From: Ewingella sp. CoE-038-23
GTDB taxonomy: Bacteria; Pseudomonadota; Gammaproteobacteria; Enterobacterales; Enterobacteriaceae
Length of the DNA: 64,000 bases
Assembly (NCBI RefSeq): GCF_040419245.1
Contig: NZ_JAZHOH010000001.1
Location: 3,286,001 to 3,350,000, forward strand
Direction: 5' to 3'
Positions 35,003-44,559 of this stretch are shown here, piece by piece. Position numbers and translations under genes: made by a program. Each line of letters starts with the position of its first letter. Positions within the stretch are counted from its first letter, which is position 1. The notes beneath the pieces are model-generated. The model did not search any database and was not told where the DNA came from. It worked only from the letters and a program-made list of their open reading frames with translations.

Positions 35003-35941
35003 TTAAATGCCGTCCAGATAGGCCATGGTTTCAGGGTATGGCGATTCCACCGCACCCAACTTGCCGTAGTAGGTTGTCAGCTGGTAGATACCGCGATACT
35101 GAATCGGTACGTTTTGCAGCGGAACCATCGGGAAGCGGACATATTTCTTATCATTGGTGTAAGCCACCATACGATCGGTACCCCCTACGCCTGCGCCTTC
35201 AAGCCATTTCACCGCGTAGATATTTAGCGGTACACCGTTCTGATGGAAGGCGATGGTATTTTGTTGCAGATAGGTCAGGAGCGACTGATTACCGGCATCG
35301 GATACGATGCGCTGTGACAGAAGCGCGAACGCCTTTGGTGGAAGGCGCAGATCACGCGGGACCAGGGTATAACCCGAAGCCATCCATGCATCGGTCAGGA
35401 TCTTGTTGATTGAATCCAAGATTTCCTGATTAGTGGATGATGCCCAGGTCTTTGTTGCATTACCCAGAGAAACGCCGGTGTAGTTGAAGAGACCTTTCAC
35501 ACCCAGCTGGCTGTCGCCCCGATAAACCTGTTCGTCGGTATCCATGTTCCACTTCAGTTGCATGCCATCGAACTTCTGCGTATCTACCGGACGGCCTACT
35601 TGGGCAGCGGCGGCCAGTTCGACAACGGTCCAGCCCAGCTCCATCCCCCAGAGAGTCAGTGGGAAACCAGTTTTGGCAATGTCGAGATTCACACCCGCGA
35701 TAGCGGTGGAGTTCTTACCAATCCAGTTTTTACCATTAGGATTTGGCGTACCCGCTGCGGCAAACGAGCTGTTGGTGAATGAGCTGATGTCATCAGCAAT
35801 AGAGACGTCTTCGCGCAGTTGAATATCGCGCGACCAGGTGTACCCCGCCAGAGGCATGTTCAGAGTCTGATCGAGGCGCTCAAGTTCGCCGATCAGGAAC
35901 GCGCCGGTACCGTCTACGGTGGCTTGGTCAAAAGTAAACAT
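35003..35941 (-). CDS. Major capsid protein (DUF2184-like)
   Basis: 312 residues. MFTFDQATVDGTGAFLIGELERLDQTLNMPLAGYTWSRDIQLRED..., later YRGDSQLGVKGLFNY, LRLPPKAFALLSQR and the C-terminal QYRGIYQLTTYYGKLGAVESPYPETMAYLDGI. This matches DUF2184 capsid proteins of the HK97 fold. It is placed after the cement-like gene as expected. Confidence 0.87.
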   Translation of the reverse strand: MFTFDQATVDGTGAFLIGELERLDQTLNMPLAGYTWSRDIQLREDVSIADDISSFTNSSFAAAGTPNPNGKNWIGKNSTAIAGVNLDIAKTGFPLTLWGMELGWTVVELAAAAQVGRPVDTQKFDGMQLKWNMDTDEQVYRGDSQLGVKGLFNYTGVSLGNATKTWASSTNQEILDSINKILTDAWMASGYTLVPRDLRLPPKAFALLSQRIVSDAGNQSLLTYLQQNTIAFHQNGVPLNIYAVKWLEGAGVGGTDRMVAYTNDKKYVRFPMVPLQNVPIQYRGIYQLTTYYGKLGAVESPYPETMAYLDGI

Positions 35942-35955
35942 AGTTAGCGGTTCCC

Positions 35956-36450
35956 TTAGATGTTGTAAGCGATTTCGGCATTGCCGGTAGCATCGCCAGC
36001 GCCAGTAAATGTTGCGTTTGGCAGTACTAATGTTTCATCGGTGATTGCTGCCCCCAGAATTGCGCCCAGCGGGCTGGCGGCCGTCGGATTGGCATTGCGC
36101 ACGTAAACCGGTGAGCCTTTAGTCAGATTCACAGCGGTGCTGCCGATGTTCACGGTCATATAGCCGCGCTTCATCACATCACCGCTGAAGTTGCTGGTGT
36201 TACCAACCTGACGAACCAGATCCGGCGTCGATGTGGTTGGGTACGGGCGGACGTAAAGCCCGGTAATCACGGTGGCAGGATCTGATGCCACAAGCGGGAT
36301 AAATTTGCCATCCGCGCTGTCTTTACCGGCGAGACCGTAAAAGCTGAAAGTATTCGCAGCATTCAGGATTACCGGCTCGGTGGTCAGGTCTTGCGGGCGT
36401 GAGATAGCCCCGGCGATGCCTACTGGCATCCGGTAGAGGTATGCGGTCAT
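35956..36450 (-). CDS. Capsid structural cement-like protein
   Basis: 164 residues, beta-rich and Thr/Gly-rich: PVGIAGAISRPQDLTTEPVILN, then TGLYVRPYPTTSTPD, MKRGYMTVNIGS and KGSPVYVRN. These are marks of the Gp24-type cement proteins that lock the capsid lattice. Directly upstream of the major capsid gene by 14 bp. Confidence 0.75.
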   Translation of the reverse strand: MTAYLYRMPVGIAGAISRPQDLTTEPVILNAANTFSFYGLAGKDSADGKFIPLVASDPATVITGLYVRPYPTTSTPDLVRQVGNTSNFSGDVMKRGYMTVNIGSTAVNLTKGSPVYVRNANPTAASPLGAILGAAITDETLVLPNATFTGAGDATGNAEIAYNI

Positions 36451-36459
36451 TGATTTACC

Positions 36460-37695
36460 TTATTTTTTCCAGTGAGCTGCGTAAGCCGCGTTAAGGGCAG
36501 CCGGAGAGTTTTTATTAGAGGCGTCAAAGGCGCTGATACGCCCTGAGTTAACAACAGCGTTATTCCGCGCCTTTGCAATTTCGCTGGCGGAAATGAATGT
36601 GGCGTCCAGGGTCGCTTTCGGCATTTTGGCAAAGTCTGGCGCAGCGCCAACCAAAGGCATCAGAAGCGCGTGTCCTTCAGTCGTTTTGAATGCAGCATCC
36701 ATTACTGAACGCTTGAACGATGCCAGCTTGCCACCTTCAGGCAGTTTAACGCCTGGCATGATCAGGTCGGCACGCGAAATGACACCCTGCTGATAAGCCG
36801 CATCGGTGGTCATTTTCTTCTTTTCTTCCAATTCGTCAGGATCGTCTGAGTCAGTGGTAGCCGTGCCCGGATTAATCAGCTGCTGCACCAGAAGCGCAAG
36901 CGCATCGACTTTCTTCTCAAGCTCGCCTACCGCTGTGCTGCCGCCTTCTCCGTTCTCGTCAGTAGTCAATCCGCCAAGCTCTTTCTCTGGTGGCAGGGGC
37001 TGCGCTGGGTTAATAGTAATATTTACTGCCCGAGCCAAATCAAGGCTTGGCTCGATCAGCTCTGCTGGCGCGTTATCAACCAGTTCAGCCAGGCCATCGG
37101 CATCCTTGGTTTTAATCGCTCGTTTCAGCTGGCTTAACCAGCCCTGATTTTTGGTTGTCATGAATCTGCTATCTCCGATTGAACAACGAATACCTGCACG
37201 CCCGTTGGGTACGCTCGCGCAGTGGTTACCGATAATGGTGTGTTGCCGTGCTTTGCCGGGTCCGCTTTGCTCGTACTCGGCGTCGTAGCCCATGGAGATC
37301 TGGTCCTGACCATCCATCACTTTTTGAATGCCCTCGGCGGTTTTGATATGGATATCGCCGAGCATCAAATCTGCCTGATCGCCAGTGCCGCGCCGGACGT
37401 TTTGAATATGGCCGTGAGCGTAGTCTTTCCAGTTGCCCGGATTAACCATGTCCTTAGGGTGACCGAGGGTGAATGCCATACCTTCGAATGAGGCCAGCGT
37501 TTCTGGACGAAAGACTTCGTCAGCGTCTCGAGTGACGACGATCTCGCCATCCTCGTCGCCGATCAGGCCTTCCAATTCGCTTTCGTCGTATGCCTGCATA
37601 CCGGTGCGCGCAATGGGTACGTCTTTGCAGAGCAGCGAACCGTCTGCCATTTCGAACCGGCTGTTGCCGATCCGGGAGGTGTAGAAATATTGCAT
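36460..37695 (-). CDS. Head maturation protease/scaffold (DUF2213-like)
   Basis: 411 residues from ATG 37695 (GGAG upstream); the longer frame start is not used. N-terminal MQYFYTSRIGNSRFEMADGSLLCKDVPIARTG, then PEGMAFTLGHP-like FEGMAFTLGHPKDMVNPGNWKDYAHGHIQNVRRG and ISMGYDAEYEQ fit DUF2213. The C-terminal part is acidic and coiled, as a scaffold would be. It lies between the MuF gene and capsid genes. Confidence 0.8.
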   Translation of the reverse strand: MQYFYTSRIGNSRFEMADGSLLCKDVPIARTGMQAYDESELEGLIGDEDGEIVVTRDADEVFRPETLASFEGMAFTLGHPKDMVNPGNWKDYAHGHIQNVRRGTGDQADLMLGDIHIKTAEGIQKVMDGQDQISMGYDAEYEQSGPGKARQHTIIGNHCASVPNGRAGIRCSIGDSRFMTTKNQGWLSQLKRAIKTKDADGLAELVDNAPAELIEPSLDLARAVNITINPAQPLPPEKELGGLTTDENGEGGSTAVGELEKKVDALALLVQQLINPGTATTDSDDPDELEEKKKMTTDAAYQQGVISRADLIMPGVKLPEGGKLASFKRSVMDAAFKTTEGHALLMPLVGAAPDFAKMPKATLDATFISASEIAKARNNAVVNSGRISAFDASNKNSPAALNAAYAAHWKK

Positions 37696-37697
37696 CG

Positions 37698-38459
37698 TTA
37701 ATTCTCCGGTATAACCACCTCGCAGTAGCATCTGCAATTGGGGAACTGGCCAGCGTGTCCGGTCATCCCATCAAGCGTGGGGGGATTTGCCCAGTCGACA
37801 TACTTTCCTTCCATTTTTCTGTGAGACTCACGAACGTCGCCATCATGAGCGGTTCGCCACACATAACCAGGAGAGCCAATTGCAGTTGAGCGAGCCTGCG
37901 TCAGAGAGGTTGATGCGCGTCCGACTTCCGTACGGGCAATCAGGCGCGCGCGCGCTTCAGTGACTTCGCCCGTTCGCATGATTTCTTTCGCCAAATCAGC
38001 AGAACGTCCCCCAGACACAACAGCCTCAATGGCTTTGTTATGGATTTCGTAGACACGGTCTGCGGCGTTTATAGGGAGGGATTTGAAGAGTTTGATTTGC
38101 TCGGACATCATGCTGCGGGTGACCGACCCCGTACTGCTATCCATAATGTCGCGCAGCCCAGCTGAAATAGAGAGTGACCGGTCACGCCACATTGCGTCAT
38201 CGGAAATTTTCAGCGTTTCAATCAGGCGTTCTGATACCGACTGCGCCCATGGTTCTATCAAATCAGCGTAGCGATCCAAGCGGTCCATGATGTCGGTGAC
38301 GCTATCATTAGAACCATCGTAAGAACCCTCGACGATGGCTCCGACTGCCTGGGCTATCTGTCGTAATTGCGTTCTTAGCTGCCGCTCCGCCCGCTTCAGG
38401 TTCGGTGGTTTCGATGTTATCGAGGTCTTTCTCGCTCGGCGGCGGGAGATCGCTGGCAT
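37698..38459 (-). CDS. Phage head morphogenesis protein (SPP1 gp7/MuF-like)
   Basis: 253 residues from ATG 38459. The N-terminal PPNLKRAERQLRTQLRQIAQAVG segment and the late GEVTEARARLIARTEVGRASTSLTQARS, GSPGYVWRTAHDGDVRESHRKMEG and HAGQFPNCRCYCEVVI are the classical minor head protein landmarks, including the HAGQ..NCRC end. The first 150 bases overlap the end of the portal gene in another frame. Confidence 0.87.
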   Translation of the reverse strand: MPAISRRRARKTSITSKPPNLKRAERQLRTQLRQIAQAVGAIVEGSYDGSNDSVTDIMDRLDRYADLIEPWAQSVSERLIETLKISDDAMWRDRSLSISAGLRDIMDSSTGSVTRSMMSEQIKLFKSLPINAADRVYEIHNKAIEAVVSGGRSADLAKEIMRTGEVTEARARLIARTEVGRASTSLTQARSTAIGSPGYVWRTAHDGDVRESHRKMEGKYVDWANPPTLDGMTGHAGQFPNCRCYCEVVIPEN

Positions 38460-39780
38460 TATCAATATCCTCGTCGCTTATAGTTCCGCCCAACCCGGTT
38501 ACACGTGACGTCTCCTGCAGATGTTGTGCACCGGCCTTCTCAGTCATAAGCCCGGCATCAACTGCTTTAACCGTCGCATCAACCACCTTGCCGGCCGTTT
38601 CCGCGCGCTCGCCGTCAGGCGTCTGCCACAGCTCATTGAACTCGAAGGAGAAGTCATCGGGCAGTGGCGTTGAGTACATGCTCATGTGCAGCACGGCAAA
38701 AAGCTTGCGCACAGGACGGCGCAGCTTTCTTTCCTGCTGAGTGGACACGTTGTCGTAGTAGTTGGCGAGATCAGTGTCGCCGGTTGAGAATCCGGCCGGC
38801 GATTGGCCGAACAGCCGGACAAGAGGAATGCCGAACGCGCCGGATACCTGCTGGCCGAACTGCGCCAGCACGTCGCTTAGCCCGGCGAAGGCATACGAAT
38901 GGGCCTCGAACTTATCCTTGGCGTCCATGATCGTCATGCCTTCGCTGCTCTGGTACTGGCGAATCATGTCCATATGCGCCATCAGCGCTTTAAATGCTGG
39001 GTTGTCTTTACCCATCGCCAGCAGGCCGCGAAGCCCTTCAATGCTGTACGTGCGAAGGTGGGCTTTGTAAATCAGCTGGGCCACGCCAGTCGTCGCGGAG
39101 TCGAACGCCAGAAGGCGATCAAAACAGCGCTCGATAACTGACATCCCCCAGTCGTTTTCGGTCAGGCGCTGCTGATATGGCAGTGGGACCCCATCAAAAC
39201 GAATTAGCCGCGAGTGGTGGATCTTCCACGGCGGGATGCCGGTTGCAGACGTCACTACGCGGTAAAACTCAGGCATGCCAAAGTCCGGCCCGATCTCTTT
39301 GACGCGCTGCTCGGTCGCTGCGTTGAGCATCCAGCGGTCCATCACCATGATGCCTTTGAAGGAGTCCTTCGCGATTGCCTCGATGCGCAGCGGCGTCGAA
39401 TAGTTCTGCCCGTCAATCAGGATCACCCCGACCGCGCCGCCGTATAACCGCGCCCATTTCAGCGTGTCGTTCAGTGCCTCCCACAGCCCCATTTCATCCC
39501 AAGCGTTGTCGAGCTGCTTCTTGCGGCCGTCTTCCAGCTTTGAGGTGATGGTGATGCCCTTGCGGGTCATGTCGTCAGGAACGGCATCAACGCCAACGCC
39601 GACGAGCCATGATGAACGGTAAGCCTGCTCGACCAGCAGCCGGTTACGCGACGTCCAGTTGTTCTTGTAGGTGCTGGCGCCAGACTGGTTCGACTCGTTC
39701 AGGCCCAGTCGGGCAACAAAGTTTTCGTAGCTGTCGTGGGTCGGGATGCTTATCGACTCGACAGATTGTGTTTGTGACAT
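38308..39780 (-). CDS. Portal protein (DUF1073 / Acb1-like family)
   Basis: 490 residues from ATG 39780 (GAGG six bases upstream). N-terminal SYENFVARLGLNESNQSGASTY and RSSWLVGVGVDAVPDDMTRKG, then LYGGAVGVILIDGQ and SPAGFSTGDTDLANYYDNVSTQQERKLRRPVRKLF. This is the DUF1073 portal pattern, a family now named after Acb1, a phage anti-CBASS enzyme. Portal function is far likelier here given its place after terminase; Acb1-like activity is not shown. Overlaps the MuF gene by 152 bp. Confidence 0.88.
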   Translation of the reverse strand: MSQTQSVESISIPTHDSYENFVARLGLNESNQSGASTYKNNWTSRNRLLVEQAYRSSWLVGVGVDAVPDDMTRKGITITSKLEDGRKKQLDNAWDEMGLWEALNDTLKWARLYGGAVGVILIDGQNYSTPLRIEAIAKDSFKGIMVMDRWMLNAATEQRVKEIGPDFGMPEFYRVVTSATGIPPWKIHHSRLIRFDGVPLPYQQRLTENDWGMSVIERCFDRLLAFDSATTGVAQLIYKAHLRTYSIEGLRGLLAMGKDNPAFKALMAHMDMIRQYQSSEGMTIMDAKDKFEAHSYAFAGLSDVLAQFGQQVSGAFGIPLVRLFGQSPAGFSTGDTDLANYYDNVSTQQERKLRRPVRKLFAVLHMSMYSTPLPDDFSFEFNELWQTPDGERAETAGKVVDATVKAVDAGLMTEKAGAQHLQETSRVTGLGGTISDEDIDNASDLPPPSEKDLDNIETTEPEAGGAAAKNAITTDSPGSRSHRRGFLRWF

Positions 39781-39782
39781 GT

Positions 39783-41093
39783 TCAGCCTCTGCCAAGTTT
39801 CGCCCACGTGCCAAGGCCATCCGCGCTTGTGATGTAGCCATCAAGGCCATATCGCACGGCATCCCAGCAGTGGTTGTGTTTATCGACGATGATCGGGAGG
39901 ATTTCCCCGGTCAGCCGGTCGGTTTTGTAGGAGTAGAGGCGCGCCTCGTCGATCATGTGCTTACAGCGCTCATGGATGACTATCGTTTCGAAGCTGCGAA
40001 GGTAAGTGATGCCGTCTTCCACGCTGCCGGGCCATTTCGACGCGGCGTCGATGTTGAAGCCTTGCTGTCCGATGTAGCTGATTGTCTCCGGTCGGCTGTT
40101 ATCGCCATGAATGGGCCACTTGCGCGCTTCGGGGATTGAGTCGTAGAACTGGGCCATTTGGACCAGCTCGACGCCCACGCCGTAAGCCTCGTACTCGATA
40201 TACAGTGAGTTATCGAGCATGAAGCAGCGTATGAGCGTGGATGGGTCTTGCGAGAAACCGAAGTCAGCGCCAAAGAAGAGTCGATCTGCCTGAAGGTACA
40301 AATCATCGGGAAATGCTTCAACGCGATACTTGCCGGAGAAGATAACCGCCTCGCTAATCGCGCGCGGCAAACCGAGCCAAATATGCTCGTATGCCTCGTA
40401 ATCGATGCGCTTGCAGTACTCCATTTCCTGCCGCAGAACGTCAGGGAAGAAGGCATTATCCGGATAGTTAACCTGGCGGATGATAGCTCCACCGTCCGGC
40501 GGGTCTTCTTCGTGGCGCTTCATCAACATGTACGTTGGATCGGTCGCCTCGCGCGGGTTATAGGAAACCCAAACTTCTGACTTGTTGGCGCGAACGGTCG
40601 GGCCGAGGGTGTCCCAGCTGTCTTGCGATACCGTCTGCGCCTCTTCCACCCAGCAAATCTTGATGCCGTACATCGACTTGATGCTCTGGATGTTGTTACG
40701 CAAGCCTTTAAACGCAAAACGGGTGCCGTTACGCCCCTCGATTTCGTTGTTTTTTACCTTATAGAAGTGAGCGAGACCGAGCGCATGGATCTCAGCGTCC
40801 AGCAGTGCCAGCACCGAATCGTTAATAGAGTTTTGGAACTCACGCGCGCAGAGGATGATCATCGGCTCAATCGCGCCCTGAATAACCAGAGAGCGAGCTA
40901 TTTCAACCGATTTACCGCCACCGCGACCGCCGTACATCCAGCGCCAGCGCACGGAACCTATCGGCGCGTCGTAAAGTACATCTGTCGCCCAGTCACTACT
41001 AAAGGCGTACAGAACACCGTCAATTATGACTGGGCTATCGTTTTTCCCGCGCGCAGCTTCTCCATGTGGGAAGCCCACACGTCGCTCGGGCAA
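39783..41093 (-). CDS. Terminase large subunit (PBSX-like)
   Basis: Packaging motor of about 436 residues. Walker A is YGGRGGGKS; Walker B-like [10 protein letters not shown] follows, then a coupling [10 protein letters not shown]. The nuclease domain carries [13 protein letters not shown] and [11 protein letters not shown] with a late [15 protein letters not shown], giving the acidic triad. No ATG exists near the N-terminus: the frame opens at TTG 41093 and GTG 41078 is another option, both inside the small-subunit gene, so the start is uncertain. Confidence 0.9.
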   Translation of the reverse strand: MPERRVGFPHGEAARGKNDSPVIIDGVLYAFSSDWATDVLYDAPIGSVRWRWMYGGRGGGKSVEIARSLVIQGAIEPMIILCAREFQNSINDSVLALLDAEIHALGLAHFYKVKNNEIEGRNGTRFAFKGLRNNIQSIKSMYGIKICWVEEAQTVSQDSWDTLGPTVRANKSEVWVSYNPREATDPTYMLMKRHEEDPPDGGAIIRQVNYPDNAFFPDVLRQEMEYCKRIDYEAYEHIWLGLPRAISEAVIFSGKYRVEAFPDDLYLQADRLFFGADFGFSQDPSTLIRCFMLDNSLYIEYEAYGVGVELVQMAQFYDSIPEARKWPIHGDNSRPETISYIGQQGFNIDAASKWPGSVEDGITYLRSFETIVIHERCKHMIDEARLYSYKTDRLTGEILPIIVDKHNHCWDAVRYGLDGYITSADGLGTWAKLGRG

Positions 41094-41734
41094 TTAGCCG
41101 GGGTAACGATGCAAACTTTGCCGTAGCTCAGGCCAGCTAAATCGACGTTGACCTCAGTCTTACTGGCCGCCATATCGATGCCGGTAAGCTGCGCGGCGTT
41201 CTTAACGTTGGGCGCGACCTGTCCAAACCTCTTATCGAGTAATGCCTGCTGGGCCGATTTATAAGAAAGCTCCGCCAGATCCTTCGCGTCGAACGTTACG
41301 AGCAATGCAGCTTCCTGTCTCAGCTCGCGGATACGGCGGCGAACGTCTGGCCGCTTGAGCAGAGTCGGGGCTTGAGTGTCAGCTCGCGTCGGTGAGTAGC
41401 CCGCGCAGATTGCGGCTTCTTTTTGGGTCATGCCGCGCGCAATGTTCTGCGCAAATTGTTCGTGCTGCGGCTTTAGAACACCCTCGTTTTCCGACGGTTC
41501 TTCCTGCGCAGCGCTGGCGCTTACTGCGCGGTCGTCATCTAGTGGCGTCTGCTTTTGCGCAGTTTTGCGCAATTCTTTGTGCGCAGTTTTTTGCGCAGAA
41601 GGTTTTTTGATGTACCTGCGCGCAGAGGTGTAATTTAGACCTTGCGCTTCACACCATTCTTTAGGGGATATTCCAGTGCTGGCATGATCGGCGAGGTACT
41701 GGTTTTGCAGTGTTCCCCAGTCCGGTTTTGCCAT
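41024..41734 (-). CDS. Terminase small subunit
   Basis: 236 residues. An N-terminal DNA-binding part ([45 protein letters not shown]) is followed by a charged linker and then [49 protein letters not shown], the terminase-small-subunit (gp1/XtmA-type) pattern. It recognises the packaging site. It overlaps the large-subunit frame by about 70 bp. Confidence 0.88.
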   Translation of the reverse strand: MAKPDWGTLQNQYLADHASTGISPKEWCEAQGLNYTSARRYIKKPSAQKTAHKELRKTAQKQTPLDDDRAVSASAAQEEPSENEGVLKPQHEQFAQNIARGMTQKEAAICAGYSPTRADTQAPTLLKRPDVRRRIRELRQEAALLVTFDAKDLAELSYKSAQQALLDKRFGQVAPNVKNAAQLTGIDMAASKTEVNVDLAGLSYGKVCIVTPANCPSDVWASHMEKLRAGKTIAQS

Positions 41735-41745
41735 GATCGGTACCC

Positions 41746-41928
41746 TTACTTAATGAACGTCACTTTCGTATTGATTAAGCGGCGAATAAGTCGAGCAGCC
41801 TCACGCTCCATATCAGCTATGGTTTCCGGCGTGGCGACCTTGCCTCGATACTTGCGCTCCACTTCTGAAAAAACAGCGTTTACGTCTGCCGTGGACGGCG
41901 GTGTAACTTCTAAATTTAGCTTTGCCAT
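41746..41928 (-). CDS. Small late phage protein, unknown
   Basis: 60 residues starting MAKLNLEVTPPSTADVNAVF; ATG 41928 has a GGGGG run upstream. A charged helix (EVERKYRGKVATPETIADMEREAARLIRRL) dominates. It lies between lysis genes and terminase; function unknown. Confidence 0.55.
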   Translation of the reverse strand: MAKLNLEVTPPSTADVNAVFSEVERKYRGKVATPETIADMEREAARLIRRLINTKVTFIK

Positions 41929-42003
41929 TGCAGCCCCCTTTGTTGATAAACCATTATCAGGAGCGTCGCGAAACACGATGCCCCTTGTAATGCGCTATCA
42001 GGC

Positions 42004-42336
42004 TTAGAAATACTTGGCTTTCAACGCCACCAGTTCGGCCTCAGCCTCTTCGCCGAGAACGGCCAAGCCGTGCACCACGAAATTCACAAACTCATCATCG
42101 CGCGCCTTGAGCGCTTCCAGCGGAGATAGTGGTTTGACTGTTTCTGCCACAGCGATTGGCGCTGCTGGAGCAGGCTGCTGCTGATTCACATCTGGAATGG
42201 TTGAGGTAACAGGCGTGTGATTGATTGGCTGGTCTTGCAGTGGTTCGGACATGGTTACTACCTCTGGTGTTTTGATGTCGGCGGCTGCCGGTTTGAAATA
42301 GATGCTTTTCAGCCATGCGAGAAAGCGCTTAATCAT
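42004..42336 (-). CDS. Late phage protein with Pro-rich linker, unknown
   Basis: 110 residues. The N-terminus MIKRFLAWLKSIYFKP is amphipathic and could be membrane-associated. A Pro/Gln-rich middle (QQQPAPAAPIAVAE) leads to a helical end (EALKARDDEFVNFVVHGLAVLGEEAEAELVALK). It overlaps the spanin-like gene by 4 bp, so it is part of the lysis operon; no family recognised. Confidence 0.55.
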   Translation of the reverse strand: MIKRFLAWLKSIYFKPAAADIKTPEVVTMSEPLQDQPINHTPVTSTIPDVNQQQPAPAAPIAVAETVKPLSPLEALKARDDEFVNFVVHGLAVLGEEAEAELVALKAKYF

Positions 42337-42866
42337 TTCTGTCTGGCCTCTTCAATTTGACGAATTCCAGCGAGCTGGCTGTTCGCCTGGTCAATCAAGG
42401 TAAGCAGCGGGTCAATCCACAAAACCGCCTGACAGTAAGTTATTCGGCGGGAGGTAGTGGCACTAACAGCGGCTGCAATAGGCTGGCCGGTATTGGCGTG
42501 CATTGCGCTGGCACGTAAACGGTCCGCGTAGCCGTACAAGCTGTTAGCAATGTCAGCAGGGATAGGCAGAGCACAAGTCGGCTCGCTCTTGAGAATCGTT
42601 CGATATTCAATTTCACGCTCCTGACTCTTTCCCGTTATCTGAACGGCGTATTGCTGCGCGGCGCTGGCTATCTGGTTTGAGCGCTGGAAGTTAAACGCCT
42701 GCGTGGCCACTGTCTGCGCCTGCAAGGCGTTATCGCTTTGCAGCTGGCTAACCTTGCCTTTCGCCTCTACAGAAACGCCATAAAAATGGAATGCCAGCGC
42801 CAGCAGCAGGCCAATCAGCAAAAAGATAATCAACGTGGCTATCACTGCCGCTTTGTTAACCATCAA
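42333..42866 (-). CDS. Spanin-like (Rz-type) lysis protein
   Basis: 177 residues with one N-terminal membrane segment (AAVIATLIIFLLIGLLLALAF), then a long periplasmic helical region (VEAKGKVSQLQSDNALQAQTVA...). The block CALPIPADIANSLYGYADRLRASAMHANTGQP is like the Rz C-terminal part. It sits after the endolysin, overlapping its end by 11 bp, where an inner-membrane spanin belongs. I did not find a nested Rz1 lipoprotein. Confidence 0.7.
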   Translation of the reverse strand: MMVNKAAVIATLIIFLLIGLLLALAFHFYGVSVEAKGKVSQLQSDNALQAQTVATQAFNFQRSNQIASAAQQYAVQITGKSQEREIEYRTILKSEPTCALPIPADIANSLYGYADRLRASAMHANTGQPIAAAVSATTSRRITYCQAVLWIDPLLTLIDQANSQLAGIRQIEEARQK

Positions 42867-43395
42867 GCCCCCAGCATGTCAGCTCGCTCTCTTGGTCGCG
42901 GCGCTCGATCTGGCCGAAACAGTTATTCGCGCGGATGTTGCAGTCTTTGCCGCCATCCCGCACCCAGCGCTTTATCTCGGCGCATGCCCCACGACGATCG
43001 CCAGCATTAAGCTTGCGATAGAACGTGGAGGGGAAGCATTTGCCGGGGCCGATGTTGTACGGGCAGAACGAGGCAATTCCGGCAATTTGTGGCTGAGTCA
43101 GCGGTACGTGGACATTCTTCTTAACCCACGCGATCGCCGCTTCCTGCTCAATCTGGTTCACCTGGTCGCATTTTTGCGCGGTAAGGCGCATACCCTGCGC
43201 TACTGGCTTCCCGTCAACGCGCGTGGCGCCGCGACAGATTGTCCAGATGCCTTTTCCGTCCTGATAGGAGTTGAGGCGATTGCCTTCTTTCTCATCGAGG
43301 AACTGGCTGAGTATCGCCGAGGCGCTAGCGCCAGAAATTATTAGAGCGATCACAGCCTTGCTGAGCTTGCTTTTAACACCAGGCGAAACGGCCAT
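42856..43395 (-). CDS. SAR endolysin, GH24 lysozyme
   Basis: 179-residue muramidase. N-terminal AVIALIISGASASAIL is a signal-arrest-release membrane segment. The catalytic triad of GH24 fits: E in DEKEGNRL, D nine residues later in SYQDG, and T six residues after it in IWTIC. The later FCPYNIGPGKCFPSTFYRKLNAGDRRGACAEI is the phage 21/P22-type core. It overlaps the holin stop by 1 bp. Confidence 0.92.
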   Translation of the reverse strand: MAVSPGVKSKLSKAVIALIISGASASAILSQFLDEKEGNRLNSYQDGKGIWTICRGATRVDGKPVAQGMRLTAQKCDQVNQIEQEAAIAWVKKNVHVPLTQPQIAGIASFCPYNIGPGKCFPSTFYRKLNAGDRRGACAEIKRWVRDGGKDCNIRANNCFGQIERRDQESELTCWGLDG

Positions 43396-43604
43396 TACTC
43401 ACCGCCTAGCGCGCGGGCGCGCCTGCGGTCTTCTTTGATTTTGAAATAGAGGTTGGTCATATACGTCAGCACCGCAACGCTGATGCCTGCCAGCACGCCG
43501 ATAGCATTCCACTGATCCGGACTAAATGTGTTTAACAGGCCGTTCAGGACGCTACCCGCCGATGCTCCGTATGCAACGACAGTAGTTAATTTGTCCATTT
43601 TCAT
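43395..43604 (-). CDS. Holin (S21-like)
   Basis: 69-residue membrane protein with two hydrophobic segments ([16 protein letters not shown] and [21 protein letters not shown]) and a basic tail ([14 protein letters not shown]). Class II pinholin-like architecture, which pairs naturally with the SAR endolysin next to it. First gene after the late terminators, so it is expressed only when the Q-like protein acts. Confidence 0.88.
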   Translation of the reverse strand: MKMDKLTTVVAYGASAGSVLNGLLNTFSPDQWNAIGVLAGISVAVLTYMTNLYFKIKEDRRRARALGGE

Positions 43605-43875
43605 AGTCTCCCCCTCCGGGTTTCCGGTTGGGTGCGTAGTCGGTAGGTATTTAGCGCCGCAGTCGATTTGCGGGAATGGTGAGATAGGTGCTGATTGACT
43701 GGGCGCTAAAACGAGAAAAGGCCGCCAATTTGGCAGCCCTAGAAACGCGAAAGCCCCGGCGAGTGCCGAGGCTTAAATGTGTTGTGGGTATTAATATCCC
43801 ATCGTTAAGCGAAATCTATAACACTTTTGGCAACTTTGCAAGCATCGTGAATGCAAAATAACCGATAAACACACA
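43605..43875. other. Late promoter region upstream of lysis genes
   Basis: 270 bases between the Q-like gene and the holin. By analogy with lambda this should hold the late promoter and the site where Q loads. A TGTTATAGAT-like -10 element lies near 43815-43825 on the minus strand, followed by two terminators. No gene seen. Confidence 0.5.
43719..43773 (-). terminator. Tandem terminators crossed by late transcription
   Basis: Two GC-rich hairpins on the minus strand: AGCCTCGGC / GCCGGGGCT (43752-43773) and GGCTGCCA / TGGCGGCC (43719-43739), each followed by a short T-run. They lie downstream of the presumed late promoter and upstream of the holin, the classical target of Q-type antitermination. 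Confidence 0.7.
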
Positions 43876-44559
43876 TCAAGCGGCTATCGTGCTACCACTG
43901 GTTATTTTTATAAACTGCCAGTCTGCGTGTGACTCTTCCGCATCGCAGTGGCTAATGAGCTGGTCATAAAAAGGTTTCCAGTTAAGCGACCATGTCCGCT
44001 GTGGTAAATCGGGAAGCAGCGCATTAATGGCGCGATAGGTGCGCGAAGATGGTGATGCTTTCAGGCCGGTACCATGGCAGCGCGGGCAATCCCTTTCGCC
44101 AGGCTCGCTTATCTGCCCCTCAGCCTTGCCCATGAGCGCATAATCGCAAATCAATCCTCCGCCATTAGCGAGAGCAATTGGAGCCACTTTTCGGCGCCCT
44201 TTGCATTGAGGGCATCGTGCGTGAGGATCGTCAGCGGTGCGGCAGTAAACATCAACTGCTTGCCCGCACATGATCAGCATGGCTTTTGCCATCTGCCGCC
44301 CAGCCACTTTCCCGATTGACTTCGGCGCTATCCGTAATGCCACAACAGCAAGAAGCTTGATTGCCTTATCCCTGCTCTCTTGGTCCTTCATGTGCTTGGC
44401 AAAGAACAGCGCAAACCCAAGCTCTGCTCGGGACTGGGCCATTCCCAGTGCAGCCATTACATCGGTACCTGTCAGCGCCGCAGATGCTGTCGCGCGAGAT
44501 GAATCGCTAATCATCAGGCTTTTCGGGGAAAAATGTTTAACAGCTGCTTCAAGATTCAT
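43876..44559 (-). CDS. Q: Antitermination protein Q (lambda Q homologue)
   Basis: 227 residues, clearly like lambda Q: MNLEAAVKHFSPKSLMISDSSRATASAALTG, TDVMAALGMAQSRAE and a C-terminal TWSLNWKPFYDQLISHCDAEES. Two CxxC pairs (CPQCKG and CPRCHG) form the zinc finger. It modifies RNA polymerase at the late promoter so that it passes the terminators before the holin. Overlaps rusA by 4 bp. Confidence 0.92.
   Translation of the reverse strand: MNLEAAVKHFSPKSLMISDSSRATASAALTGTDVMAALGMAQSRAELGFALFFAKHMKDQESRDKAIKLLAVVALRIAPKSIGKVAGRQMAKAMLIMCGQAVDVYCRTADDPHARCPQCKGRRKVAPIALANGGGLICDYALMGKAEGQISEPGERDCPRCHGTGLKASPSSRTYRAINALLPDLPQRTWSLNWKPFYDQLISHCDAEESHADWQFIKITSGSTIAA

Noticed and set aside
38308..39780. 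Anti-CBASS (Acb1) activity for the portal-family protein
   Set aside because: The family name is shared, but position and length fit a portal; the catalytic motifs of Acb1 were not identified.
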